DNA from: Paracholeplasma manati
Lineage (GTDB): Bacteria > Bacillota_I > Bacilli_A > Acholeplasmatales > UBA5453
Assembly: GCF_025742995.1 (NCBI RefSeq)
Contig: NZ_JAOVQM010000002.1
Span: 186,001 to 250,000, forward strand
Length of the DNA stretch: 64,000 nucleotides
Direction: 5' to 3'
The translations under genes and the position numbers were made by a program. Below are positions 9,312 through 15,852 of this stretch, piece after piece. Below the pieces are notes generated by a model. It had not been told where the DNA came from, ran no database searches, and was given only the letters and a program-made list of their open reading frames with translations. The stretch's first letter is position 1, and the number at the start of each line of letters is the position of its first letter.

Positions 9312-10268
9312 TTGAAGAAAAGGCTTTATTTAGTCATTCTATTTGCGCTATTATTGATCCTATCGGTATCAATTGGCGTCTCTAATATCAAGTTCATCGA
9401 TGTCATTAAACTAGACCCGGATACGTGGTTTCTTTTACTGACGTCTAGATTACCAAGAACCATTGCGATCATCTTGACTGCAGTTGGTTTATCGATATCG
9501 GGTTTAATCCTTCAAACCATCAGTAAGAACAAGTTTATCTCACCTTCTGTGGTGGGTGTAACAGACAGTGCTCAGCTTGGTATCTTATTGGCTTATTTAT
9601 TGTTTGGAACCCTCAGTTTGACCTTTAAGTTGGTGTTTGCTTTTGGGTTTGCAGTATTGGGTTCCTTTGTATTTATTACAATCTTAAACAAAATCAAATT
9701 AAAAAATGAAATCTATGTCCCTTTAATTGGGATGATGTTTGGTAGTATCATCGCTGCGATTGTATCTTTTCTAGCTTTCCAATTCAATGCGACCCAATTC
9801 ATCGATACGATTGGGGTAGGCAGTTTTACAACCAAAATCGCGGGTAATTACGAATTGCTTTATGTCGTTATACCGCCACTCATTCTCGCATTTATATATA
9901 TGGTTCAATTTAACATCATCGGGATTGGGGAAGACTTTGCTAAAAACCTAGGGGTCAATTATAAACGAACCATGATGATGGGGTTAGTCATCATTTCGAT
10001 GGTAACTGCAGCCATCTTTGTGGTAGTCGGTTCTATCCCATTCATTGGATTGGTTGTACCGAACTTGGTATCTATTTATTATGGCGATAATGTCAAAAAG
10101 AATGCGATTGATATCGCCTTATTTGGATCTGTGTTTGTTTTGATTGGTGATATTCTTTCAAGGGTCATCATTTACCCATATGAGATACCTGTATCACTAA
10201 CCATGGGTGTCTTGGGCTCGATTATTTTCTTATATCTCATTTATAGGAGGATCAATCATGCCAAATAA
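9312..10268 (+). CDS. siderophore ABC importer permease 1 (FecCD family)
   Basis: A 318-residue FecCD/BtuC-type permease with about nine or ten helices. Family marks: RLPRTIAIILTAVGLSISGLILQTISKN near the N-terminus, the ATPase-coupling region LGVNYKRTM, and GSIPFIGLVVPNLV near the end. It pairs with the next permease to form the membrane channel for a ferric siderophore. The start is TTG 9312, preceded by AAGGGTGG about 8 nt upstream, with no better ATG. The order permease-permease-ATPase-binding lipoprotein is that of yclNOPQ and fatDCEB. The next gene overlaps by 11 nt, so translation is coupled. Confidence 0.9.
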   Translation: MKKRLYLVILFALLLILSVSIGVSNIKFIDVIKLDPDTWFLLLTSRLPRTIAIILTAVGLSISGLILQTISKNKFISPSVVGVTDSAQLGILLAYLLFGTLSLTFKLVFAFGFAVLGSFVFITILNKIKLKNEIYVPLIGMMFGSIIAAIVSFLAFQFNATQFIDTIGVGSFTTKIAGNYELLYVVIPPLILAFIYMVQFNIIGIGEDFAKNLGVNYKRTMMMGLVIISMVTAAIFVVVGSIPFIGLVVPNLVSIYYGDNVKKNAIDIALFGSVFVLIGDILSRVIIYPYEIPVSLTMGVLGSIIFLYLIYRRINHAK

Positions 10269-11235
10269 ATTCATTAAACCGTTAATTATGGTAGGGCTAA
10301 TCGCACTACTTGCAGTGATACTTTACCTCACCTATTGGCTCATCGGTATTGATGTGATTACCATTGGCCAATTAGTACGTGGGTTATCGAGACGTGGTGC
10401 CCGTGTGGTCGCGATGATTGTGGTCGCTTTCACGATGGGTATGACGGGACTATTCTTCCAAACACTGACTCAAAATCGAATCTTAACACCCAGTGTGATT
10501 GGGTTTGATTCAACGTTTGTACTCTCACAAACGCTCATTGTGTTTTTGTTTGGTAGTAGCACTGTACTGATTGCTAATCCATACTATAATTTCATATTAT
10601 CGACATTGGTAATGGTGTTTTCTTCCTTACTGTTATACGGATTCGTATTAAAAAAAGGGAAAAACAACCTCGCATTGCTCTTATTGGTGGGACTTGTATT
10701 TAGAACCCTCATGGGTAGCCTCACGTCATTTCTATCCAGAATCATCGATCCGGACGATTTTCTGGTGGTGACATCACGTTCGATGGCTTCCTTAACCAAC
10801 ATGAACACCGATATTTTATGGTATCTAGCACTACCAATCCTAGTCCTTGTAATCATACTGATGGCTAGGGATACGAAGTCTTTTGATGTCATGAATTTAG
10901 GGGAAGACCAAGCGAAAAGCTTGGGGGTATCCTATCATAAACTGATGAACCGTCATTTGATCTATATCGCGATTCTCATTTCGGTATCCACAGCTTTAGT
11001 CGGACCACTCATGTTCTTAGGGTTAATCACAGTCAATCTCTCAAGAGAAATACTCAAGACGGATTATCATAAACCGCTGTTATGGATGAGTAGCCTCTTA
11101 GGTATTGTGTTCCTAGTCTTGGGTCAATTCATTTTGACCACCTTGAACCTCAATACCTCACTAGCTACCCTCATCAACCTCATCCGTGGGTTATATATGA
11201 TTTCTATCTTGGTGAAAGGAGAAAAACAAGCATGA
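10258..11235 (+). CDS. siderophore ABC importer permease 2 (FecCD family)
   Basis: A 325-residue second FecCD permease, divergent from the first: the N-terminal motif reads RRGARVVAMIVVAFTMGMTGLFFQTLTQNRILTPS, and GPLMFLGLITVNLSREI takes the place of the usual PFIGLVVPH. About nine helices. The start ATG 10258 follows AGGAGG; the longer frame from 10207 starts inside the previous gene without a ribosome-binding site. The ATPase gene begins in an ATGA overlap at its end. The degenerate C-terminal motif is typical of the second permease in petrobactin/anguibactin-type systems. Confidence 0.9.
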   Translation: MPNKFIKPLIMVGLIALLAVILYLTYWLIGIDVITIGQLVRGLSRRGARVVAMIVVAFTMGMTGLFFQTLTQNRILTPSVIGFDSTFVLSQTLIVFLFGSSTVLIANPYYNFILSTLVMVFSSLLLYGFVLKKGKNNLALLLLVGLVFRTLMGSLTSFLSRIIDPDDFLVVTSRSMASLTNMNTDILWYLALPILVLVIILMARDTKSFDVMNLGEDQAKSLGVSYHKLMNRHLIYIAILISVSTALVGPLMFLGLITVNLSREILKTDYHKPLLWMSSLLGIVFLVLGQFILTTLNLNTSLATLINLIRGLYMISILVKGEKQA

Positions 11236-12011
11236 TTGAAATCCAACACTTAAATAAAAAATATGGTAGTTTGGTCGTCTTAGACGATGTCAGTCTGACC
11301 ATCAAAGAAGGCGCGGTTACTGCCCTCATTGGACCCAATGGGGCAGGTAAATCAACTTTATTAGGCGTGATTTCAAAACTGATTGAAGCCGATTCAGGTA
11401 CTGTTTTATTGGATGGGGAATCCATTTCAAAAATCAAGCCCAATGGTTTTGCCAAGGCGATAGCTATCCTTAAACAGACGAATCAAATCAATGTCAATTT
11501 AACGGTCAGAGAACTCGTTAGTTTCGGTCGTTGGCCGCACTCTAAAGGCAATCTTACGAAAGAAGATGAAGCCAAAATCGATGAAGCCATACAGTTTTTA
11601 AGACTTAAAGAAGTACAACATAAAAACATCAACCAACTCTCAGGAGGACAAAAACAACGTGCCTATATCGCGATGATTGTGGCACAAGACACGAAATATG
11701 TCTTACTAGATGAGCCACTCAATAACCTCGATATGCGATACTCTGTCGACATGATGCTCATCCTCCAAGATTTGGTTAAAAAGCTTGGTAAAACCGTCAT
11801 GATTGTTTTACATGACATCAATTTCGCAGCCACTTTCTCCGATCACATCATCGCGATGAAAGATGGCAAAATCATCAAAGAAGGTACCCCAGATCAAATC
11901 ATGGAAAAAGACATTTTAGATTATGTTTTTGACCACGAGTTTTGTATCGCCGGTGTCAATGGTAAAAAGTATTGTATATACTATCAAGAAAGTGTAGAGG
12001 AAAAGATATGA
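11232..12011 (+). CDS. siderophore ABC importer ATPase
   Basis: A 259-residue ATPase of the FepC/FecE class that powers uptake through the two FecCD permeases. Seen: Walker A GPNGAGKST, signature [15 protein letters not shown], Walker B VLLDEPLNNLD (with the D-loop following) and the switch His in VLHDINF. Start ATG 11232 overlaps the permease stop by 4 nt (ATGA), and the lipoprotein gene overlaps this stop in the same way. All four importer parts are therefore made from one message. Confidence 0.94.
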   Translation: MIEIQHLNKKYGSLVVLDDVSLTIKEGAVTALIGPNGAGKSTLLGVISKLIEADSGTVLLDGESISKIKPNGFAKAIAILKQTNQINVNLTVRELVSFGRWPHSKGNLTKEDEAKIDEAIQFLRLKEVQHKNINQLSGGQKQRAYIAMIVAQDTKYVLLDEPLNNLDMRYSVDMMLILQDLVKKLGKTVMIVLHDINFAATFSDHIIAMKDGKIIKEGTPDQIMEKDILDYVFDHEFCIAGVNGKKYCIYYQESVEEKI

Positions 12012-13009
12012 AAAAAATCTTGTTTTTAATCATGGTTATGTCCATGAGCCTATTTTTAGCAGCATGCACCATCGTGGATGACACGAAAGAATACCCAGAA
12101 ACAGTCACCATCACACAAACAGTCACACACGCAACTTCCAGTACGGATACTGAAAAAACCACAGAAACGGTAGAAGAAGTCATCCCAACCAACCCTAAAA
12201 ATGTTGCGATATTCGATTTTGGTGCTTTAGATATATTAGACCATGTAGGGATTGAAACCTTAGGTATCGAAAAATTAGCGATTGTCAAATCCAATGTACC
12301 AAGTTATTTAAGTAAATACAATGTCGATTCCGTAACCAATGCAGGCACATTGTTTGAACCGAATTTTGATAATTTAGATTTATTTAGCCCAGATTTAGTC
12401 ATCATCTCTTCAAGAAGTGCTTGGACCTATGACAAACTCAAAGCTGAACTGGGTGGGGTTGCCGTACTCAATGTCGCCGTCAATAACACCAAGTATTTAG
12501 AAAGTGTTGAAAACAACTTAGATAACTTAAAAGCAATTTTTGGCGGAAACGAAGCGTTTGATACCATGAAGACCACCCTTCAAACCAAAACCGCTGAAGT
12601 GAAACTACTCGCACAAATGAGCAATTTCAAAACCTTAATTGTCATGACCAATGGGGATGACATTTCAGGATATGGCGTTGGTTCTCGTTTTAGCTTCATC
12701 CACAATGAGCTTGCTTTTACAGCTGCCGATGCTAACTTCGGTAATGGTGATGCCAATACCCATGGTGACATCATTTCATTCGAATATATTCAAACCTTAA
12801 ATCCAGATGTCATCTTCGTGGTTGACCGTGCCGCTGCCATCGGTGGAGAAGCATCGACAGGTGTACTTGATAATGCATTAGTCAACGCAACAAATGCAGC
12901 ACAAAACAACCGCATTATCGTCTTAGATTCAATCGCTTGGTACATTGTATCTGGAGGATATCAATCTACCCTCACGATGATCAACGACACAAAAGCGCTC
13001 TTTAGTTAA
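12008..13009 (+). CDS. siderophore-binding lipoprotein of the ABC importer
   Basis: A 333-residue extracytoplasmic binding protein. The signal peptide MKKILFLIMVMSMSLFLAAC ends in the lipobox LAAC. The mature part has a Thr-rich linker followed by a periplasmic-binding fold: the Lys-rich start NPKNVAIFDFGALDILDHVG, LFSPDLVIISSR and LNPDVIFVVDR are typical of the YclQ/FatB/CeuE group, which binds ferric petrobactin or other catecholate siderophores. The substrate is therefore inferred. Start ATG 12008 is in an ATGA overlap and has AGAGGAAAAG upstream; an earlier in-frame start at 11972 is inside the ATPase gene. No siderophore biosynthesis genes are nearby, so it may scavenge siderophores of others. 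Confidence 0.9.
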   Translation: MKKILFLIMVMSMSLFLAACTIVDDTKEYPETVTITQTVTHATSSTDTEKTTETVEEVIPTNPKNVAIFDFGALDILDHVGIETLGIEKLAIVKSNVPSYLSKYNVDSVTNAGTLFEPNFDNLDLFSPDLVIISSRSAWTYDKLKAELGGVAVLNVAVNNTKYLESVENNLDNLKAIFGGNEAFDTMKTTLQTKTAEVKLLAQMSNFKTLIVMTNGDDISGYGVGSRFSFIHNELAFTAADANFGNGDANTHGDIISFEYIQTLNPDVIFVVDRAAAIGGEASTGVLDNALVNATNAAQNNRIIVLDSIAWYIVSGGYQSTLTMINDTKALFS

Positions 13010-13015
13010 GTCCTG

Positions 13016-13044
13016 TTGACAACCAACCAATAAATTGATACAAT
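13016..13044 (+). promoter_or_regulatory. secG promoter
   Basis: TTGACA (13016-13021), 17-nt spacer, TACAAT (13039-13044). It begins 7 nt after the stop of the siderophore lipoprotein; no terminator separates the two, so secG may receive some read-through. Confidence 0.8.
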
Positions 13045-13069
13045 AAAGTGTATTTTAGGAGGTACCCAC

Positions 13070-13294
13070 ATGAATTTTGCTGATTGGATCGCTATGGTAC
13101 TAGGTTTATTCTTAATCGTAGCAGTTGCTTTACAATCTTCACAAGACGATGTCGCAAGCGCATTTTCAGGTGAAAAATCAGAGTTATTTAAAAATTCAAA
13201 GGCGAGAGGCTTAGAACTCTTCTTAGTAAGATTCACCGCTGTTGTGTCCTTTTTATTTGTGGCTATGGTTATTACATCCATCCTTACCCACTAA
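13070..13294 (+). CDS. secG: protein translocase subunit SecG
   Basis: A 74-residue protein with two membrane helices (WIAMVLGLFLIVAVALQ and LFLVRFTAVVSFLFVAMVITSIL) joined by the loop QSSQDDVASAFSGEKSELF. The loop with its SAFSG and the two-helix layout are typical of SecG, the small subunit of the SecYEG channel that helps protein export. Length is normal. Start ATG has AGGAGG 7 nt upstream. It is a single-gene unit with its own strong promoter and terminator. Confidence 0.9.
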   Translation: MNFADWIAMVLGLFLIVAVALQSSQDDVASAFSGEKSELFKNSKARGLELFLVRFTAVVSFLFVAMVITSILTH

Positions 13295-13314
13295 GATAAC
13301 TGAAAAAACCAATT

Positions 13315-13346
13315 AAAATCCCTTATTCAATTAAGGGATTTTTTGT
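13315..13346 (+). terminator. secG terminator
   Basis: AATCCCTTA (from 13317) pairs with TTAAGGGATT (13331-13340) and is followed by TTTTT. Confidence 0.9.
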
Positions 13347-13380
13347 CGTGTAAACATGCTTATTGCACCTTAAGAAAATA

Positions 13381-13457
13381 ATAAAGTGCAAAAATTGCAC
13401 CTATAATGTAAGATAAAGTGCAAAAATTGCACCTATAATGTAAGATAAAGTGCAAAT
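13381..13457. repeat. tandem 32-bp repeats holding palindromic operators and -10 boxes
   Basis: Two perfect 32-bp copies (13381-13412 and 13413-13444) and a third partial copy (13445-13457). Each full unit holds the palindrome GTGCAAAAATTGCAC directly followed by TATAAT (13402-13407 and 13434-13439). A further half site TTGCACC lies just upstream at 13363. The array is immediately upstream of a gene whose product starts with a helix-turn-helix, so it is most likely its autoregulatory operator. Confidence 0.8.
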
Positions 13458-13488
13458 ATATGTTATCATATAAGTAGAGGTGTTATCT

Positions 13489-13971
13489 ATGACATTGAAA
13501 GAACAAAGAATCTATTTGGGTTTAACACAAACAGAAGTATCTAAAATGGTGAATATACCGCTTCGAACTTATAAAGATTATGAAAACAATCCAAAGAGAG
13601 TAAATTCGATTAAATACAAGTATATATTAGATAAACTGCTCGATTTTGGACACATCGATGAATCTCACGGTGTTTTGACATTAGATCAAATCAAACAAGG
13701 TATTTTCAAAGCAACCCAAAGCTATGAAATTGATTTTTGTTATTTATTTGGTTCATACGCAAGAAATGAAGCCACACCCAACAGTGATGTGGACTTGATC
13801 ATATCTACAAAAGCAACAGGTCTTCAATATTATGGTTTAGTTGAAACCTTAAGACAACACCTGCTTAAAAAAGTCGATGTGATTTTGTGGACCGATTTAA
13901 CATCCAATCCAGAATTAATTTATGCAGTTTTAAAGGACGGCATTAAGATTGTTGGTAAAGGAAAAGAATGA
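13489..13971 (+). CDS. HTH-nucleotidyltransferase antitoxin (MntA type)
   Basis: A 160-residue fusion. Residues 1-60 form an XRE-type helix-turn-helix (KEQRIYLGLTQTEVSKMVNIPLRTYKDYE). Residues 70-160 form a minimal nucleotidyltransferase with the full motif GS-x10-D-x-D (G88 S89 ... D100 V101 D102), so it is likely active. In studied MntA-HepT pairs this enzyme adds AMP to the toxin on a Tyr and so neutralises it. Start ATG 13489 follows AGAGG by 8 nt; a GTG at 13480 lies inside that site. The helix-turn-helix is not part of the classical short MntA and suggests direct binding to the tandem palindromes just upstream. The toxin gene overlaps its 3' end. Confidence 0.85.
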   Translation: MTLKEQRIYLGLTQTEVSKMVNIPLRTYKDYENNPKRVNSIKYKYILDKLLDFGHIDESHGVLTLDQIKQGIFKATQSYEIDFCYLFGSYARNEATPNSDVDLIISTKATGLQYYGLVETLRQHLLKKVDVILWTDLTSNPELIYAVLKDGIKIVGKGKE

Positions 13972-14281
13972 CCAGTATTTTGTTGAAAAAATAGCTAAAG
14001 ACATTGATTTCATCATAAAACATACCCAAGGTATGACCAAGGAAGCACTCGAAATCAATGAGGTGTTGATTGATTCTATCCTATTTAGATTCATTCAAAT
14101 CTCAGAAAGTATGAAACGTCTAAGTGACGATTTTAGAATCAGACATGCTGAAATTTCATGGGTTAGTGTGATAGGTTTACGAAATAAAATCGTGCATGAT
14201 TATGGGGATATTAGATTAGATGTGATTTATCAAACCATTCAAATGGATTTACCTAAACTGAAGGAAGTATTTCATTTTTAG
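13949..14281 (+). CDS. HEPN toxin (HepT/DUF86)
   Basis: A 110-residue all-alpha HEPN protein, the usual RNase partner of MntA. The active-site motif R-x4-H-x-Y is present as R78 N K I V H83 D Y85; R and H are the expected RNase residues and the Tyr is the known AMP acceptor in MntA-HepT pairs. The preceding FRFIQISESMKRLSDDF is typical of DUF86. The start is unusual: no ATG is in frame, and the ATG at 13968 (overlapping the antitoxin stop) leads to a stop after eight codons. TTG 13949, with AAGGAC about 10 nt upstream, is the best choice and gives a 23-nt overlap, so the toxin is translated only after the antitoxin. Confidence 0.85.
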   Translation: MLVKEKNDQYFVEKIAKDIDFIIKHTQGMTKEALEINEVLIDSILFRFIQISESMKRLSDDFRIRHAEISWVSVIGLRNKIVHDYGDIRLDVIYQTIQMDLPKLKEVFHF

Positions 14282-14324
14282 GGTTATTTGAGGCGCTTTT
14301 CTTATCATTAAAGGGATGCATTCA

Positions 14325-14353
14325 TTGACTAAAAATCATTTAGTTGATACAAT
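14325..14353 (+). promoter_or_regulatory. promoter
   Basis: TTGACT (14325-14330), 17-nt spacer, TACAAT (14348-14353), upstream of the hypothetical gene at 14389. The -10 context TTGATACAAT is the same as in the secG promoter. Confidence 0.8.
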
Positions 14354-14388
14354 AAACCTAGATATAACCATCAAAGGGGGATGGACCT

Positions 14389-14976
14389 ATGGACCGCGCC
14401 AAATTCATGAAAAAATATTTTCGTAAAAAGATTAAAGGTGCTCAAGATTTCGATGCTTATGCAAGAGCGGATTACGAGCAAGCCTTGGTGCGAGCTAGGG
14501 GTTTGCTTGGATTAGAAGAAGCTGATACCAATGAACTCAATCCATTGGTGGTCTCTTTACCTGAAGCCTTCTTTAAGGGATCTAGTGTCTTATTCAAGAT
14601 GTCTAAGAAAAACGACCACATCCGCTTCAATCAAGCGAGGGTCACCGTTCTCTTATTTGGTGAACATCAATTGTACTACTACACCGCATTAATCGACCAT
14701 GAACGCGGGGCGTTTTCGGATGATTACACCGTAGAAATCCCATATGGTTCGATTGTTTCCATAGAAACCAATTCCATTCGTTTCTATGAAAGAGGCACGA
14801 ACCACCACTATATTGATTTACAACTATATCTAGTCAATGACCACGCAATCACGGTTAGACTCAAAGATGTCGTGGTTGAACGTAAAGAACTTCAAGAAGG
14901 GGTATCCATCCCTGAAGATACGCAAACCGTACTCATCAATATCATGAAATTCTTGCGTGCGAAACGTGGATTATAG
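14389..14976 (+). CDS. conserved hypothetical protein
   Basis: I do not recognise a named family. The 195-residue protein is soluble and has no signal peptide. Residues 1-45 are basic and helical (MKKYFRKKIKGAQDFDAYARADYEQALVRAR). The rest alternates beta-strands (ARVTVLLFGEHQLYYYTALIDH, YTVEIPYGSIVSIETNSIRFYE, YIDLQLYLVNDHAITVRLKDVVVERK) and ends in a helix (VLINIMKFLRAKRG). This pattern, with IPYGSIVSIE and a final helix, resembles PH-like domains such as bacterial YdbT/YokE-type proteins, but this is only a guess from the layout. ATG 14389 follows AAAGGGGGA. It has its own promoter and terminator and so is monocistronic. Confidence 0.7.
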   Translation: MDRAKFMKKYFRKKIKGAQDFDAYARADYEQALVRARGLLGLEEADTNELNPLVVSLPEAFFKGSSVLFKMSKKNDHIRFNQARVTVLLFGEHQLYYYTALIDHERGAFSDDYTVEIPYGSIVSIETNSIRFYERGTNHHYIDLQLYLVNDHAITVRLKDVVVERKELQEGVSIPEDTQTVLINIMKFLRAKRGL

Positions 14977-15003
14977 CTCACACTTAGTGGGCTTTTTCTT
15001 TTG
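14975..15003 (+). terminator. terminator overlapping the stop codon
   Basis: AGCTCAC (14975-14981) pairs with GTGGGCT with one G-T wobble, followed by TTTTCTTTT. The left arm begins within the TAG stop codon. Confidence 0.75.
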
Positions 15004-15025
15004 AAATAACATCTTAGATAAATGT

Positions 15026-15054
15026 TTGACAATCGATATAAAACCATGTATAAT
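15026..15054 (+). promoter_or_regulatory. yceD-rpmF promoter
   Basis: TTGACA (15026-15031), 17-nt spacer, TATAAT (15049-15054): full consensus in both boxes. Expected for a ribosomal protein unit. Confidence 0.9.
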
Positions 15055-15073
15055 TAATCAAGCTGGTGATTGT

Positions 15074-15523
15074 ATGATTTTAACACTTGAAAAGCTAAAA
15101 ACCGAATATGCCAATAAGGGGTTCGATCTCTCATTAGACTTCAAACATCGATTGAAAGATCAAACACTGATGTATGACATTGATTTGGTCCGTGTTACGG
15201 GACAAGTCCAGTTTTTACAGAGCCGATATGTGCACTTTGATTTAAACATCGAAACCACCTTGACACTCCCTTGTGCCATCACATTGAAACCAGTGAGTTA
15301 TCCGCTCAGTTTTAAAATTGAAGAAGATGTTTCTGAAACCAGTGACGCTGAATACATGATCGTTGAAGACAAAATCAACCTAGGCGACATCATTTGGGGT
15401 GCCATCATACCGATGATCCCAATGCAAGTCTACGCTGAAGATGCTCCAAGGGATTTGTATGAAGAAGAACCAAAGGTGAATGAAGTATTCGCTCAATTAA
15501 AAGACCATTTTGACAAAAAATAG
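15074..15523 (+). CDS. yceD: YceD/DUF177 family protein
   Basis: A 149-residue protein of the DUF177 family, linked to 23S rRNA accumulation and found before rpmF in most bacteria, as here. Seen: a beta-rich N-terminal half, the segment [36 protein letters not shown] (the family position of the conserved Cys and its hydrophobic strand), and [23 protein letters not shown] in the C-terminal part with the typical aromatic/Pro pattern. Start ATG 15074 is chosen because the longer in-frame TTG at 15026 is the -35 box of the promoter. The ribosome-binding site is weak (GGTGAT). rpmF follows 11 nt after the stop. Confidence 0.88.
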   Translation: MILTLEKLKTEYANKGFDLSLDFKHRLKDQTLMYDIDLVRVTGQVQFLQSRYVHFDLNIETTLTLPCAITLKPVSYPLSFKIEEDVSETSDAEYMIVEDKINLGDIIWGAIIPMIPMQVYAEDAPRDLYEEEPKVNEVFAQLKDHFDKK

Positions 15524-15534
15524 GAGGTGTGAAG

Positions 15535-15720
15535 ATGGCAATTCCTTTTCGCCGCACGTCTAAGACTGCAAAAAGAAAACGTCGTACACACTACAAACTA
15601 AGCAAACCTACTTTAGTGGTAGACCCACAAACTGGTGACTTAGTATTACCTCACAGAGTATCTCCAACCACTGGGGAATACAGAGGCAATAAAGTAGTTA
15701 ACGTCAAAGAATCTGAATAA
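15535..15720 (+). CDS. rpmF: 50S ribosomal protein L32, zinc-free form
   Basis: A 61-residue basic protein with the diagnostic L32 start [22 protein letters not shown]. Zinc-binding L32 carries two CxxC pairs in the middle; here those places read [15 protein letters not shown] and SPTTGEY with no Cys at all, so this is a zinc-independent version. ATG 15535 follows GGAGGTG; the alternative GTG at 15529 lies in that site. It is co-transcribed with yceD and followed by a terminator. Confidence 0.95.
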   Translation: MAIPFRRTSKTAKRKRRTHYKLSKPTLVVDPQTGDLVLPHRVSPTTGEYRGNKVVNVKESE

Positions 15721-15734
15721 ATCAGATTTAAAGA

Positions 15735-15760
15735 AGGATGCCGATGGGCATCTTTTTCTT
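15735..15760 (+). terminator. rpmF terminator
   Basis: GGATGCC pairs with GGGCATCT around a three-base loop, followed by TTTTTCTTT. Confidence 0.85.
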
Positions 15761-15852
15761 TACCCAAAATTTACCCCCATTTATAAATGACTTTACAAAG
15801 TAAGCATTTAGTTATAAGATATTCATGAATTCTTAAAATTGAGGTTTTTTAC

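Noticed and set aside
13381-13457. Possible small CRISPR array
   Set aside because: The 32-bp units are directly adjacent with no spacers, each contains a promoter -10 and a palindrome, and there are no cas genes. It is an operator array.
13968-13991. ATG start for the HEPN toxin in an ATGA overlap with the antitoxin stop
   Set aside because: That frame meets a stop after eight codons; the HEPN reading frame is different and begins at an upstream TTG.
15026-15073. Longer N-terminus of YceD from TTG 15026
   Set aside because: These bases are the -35 box, spacer and -10 box of the promoter; the protein family starts at ATG 15074.
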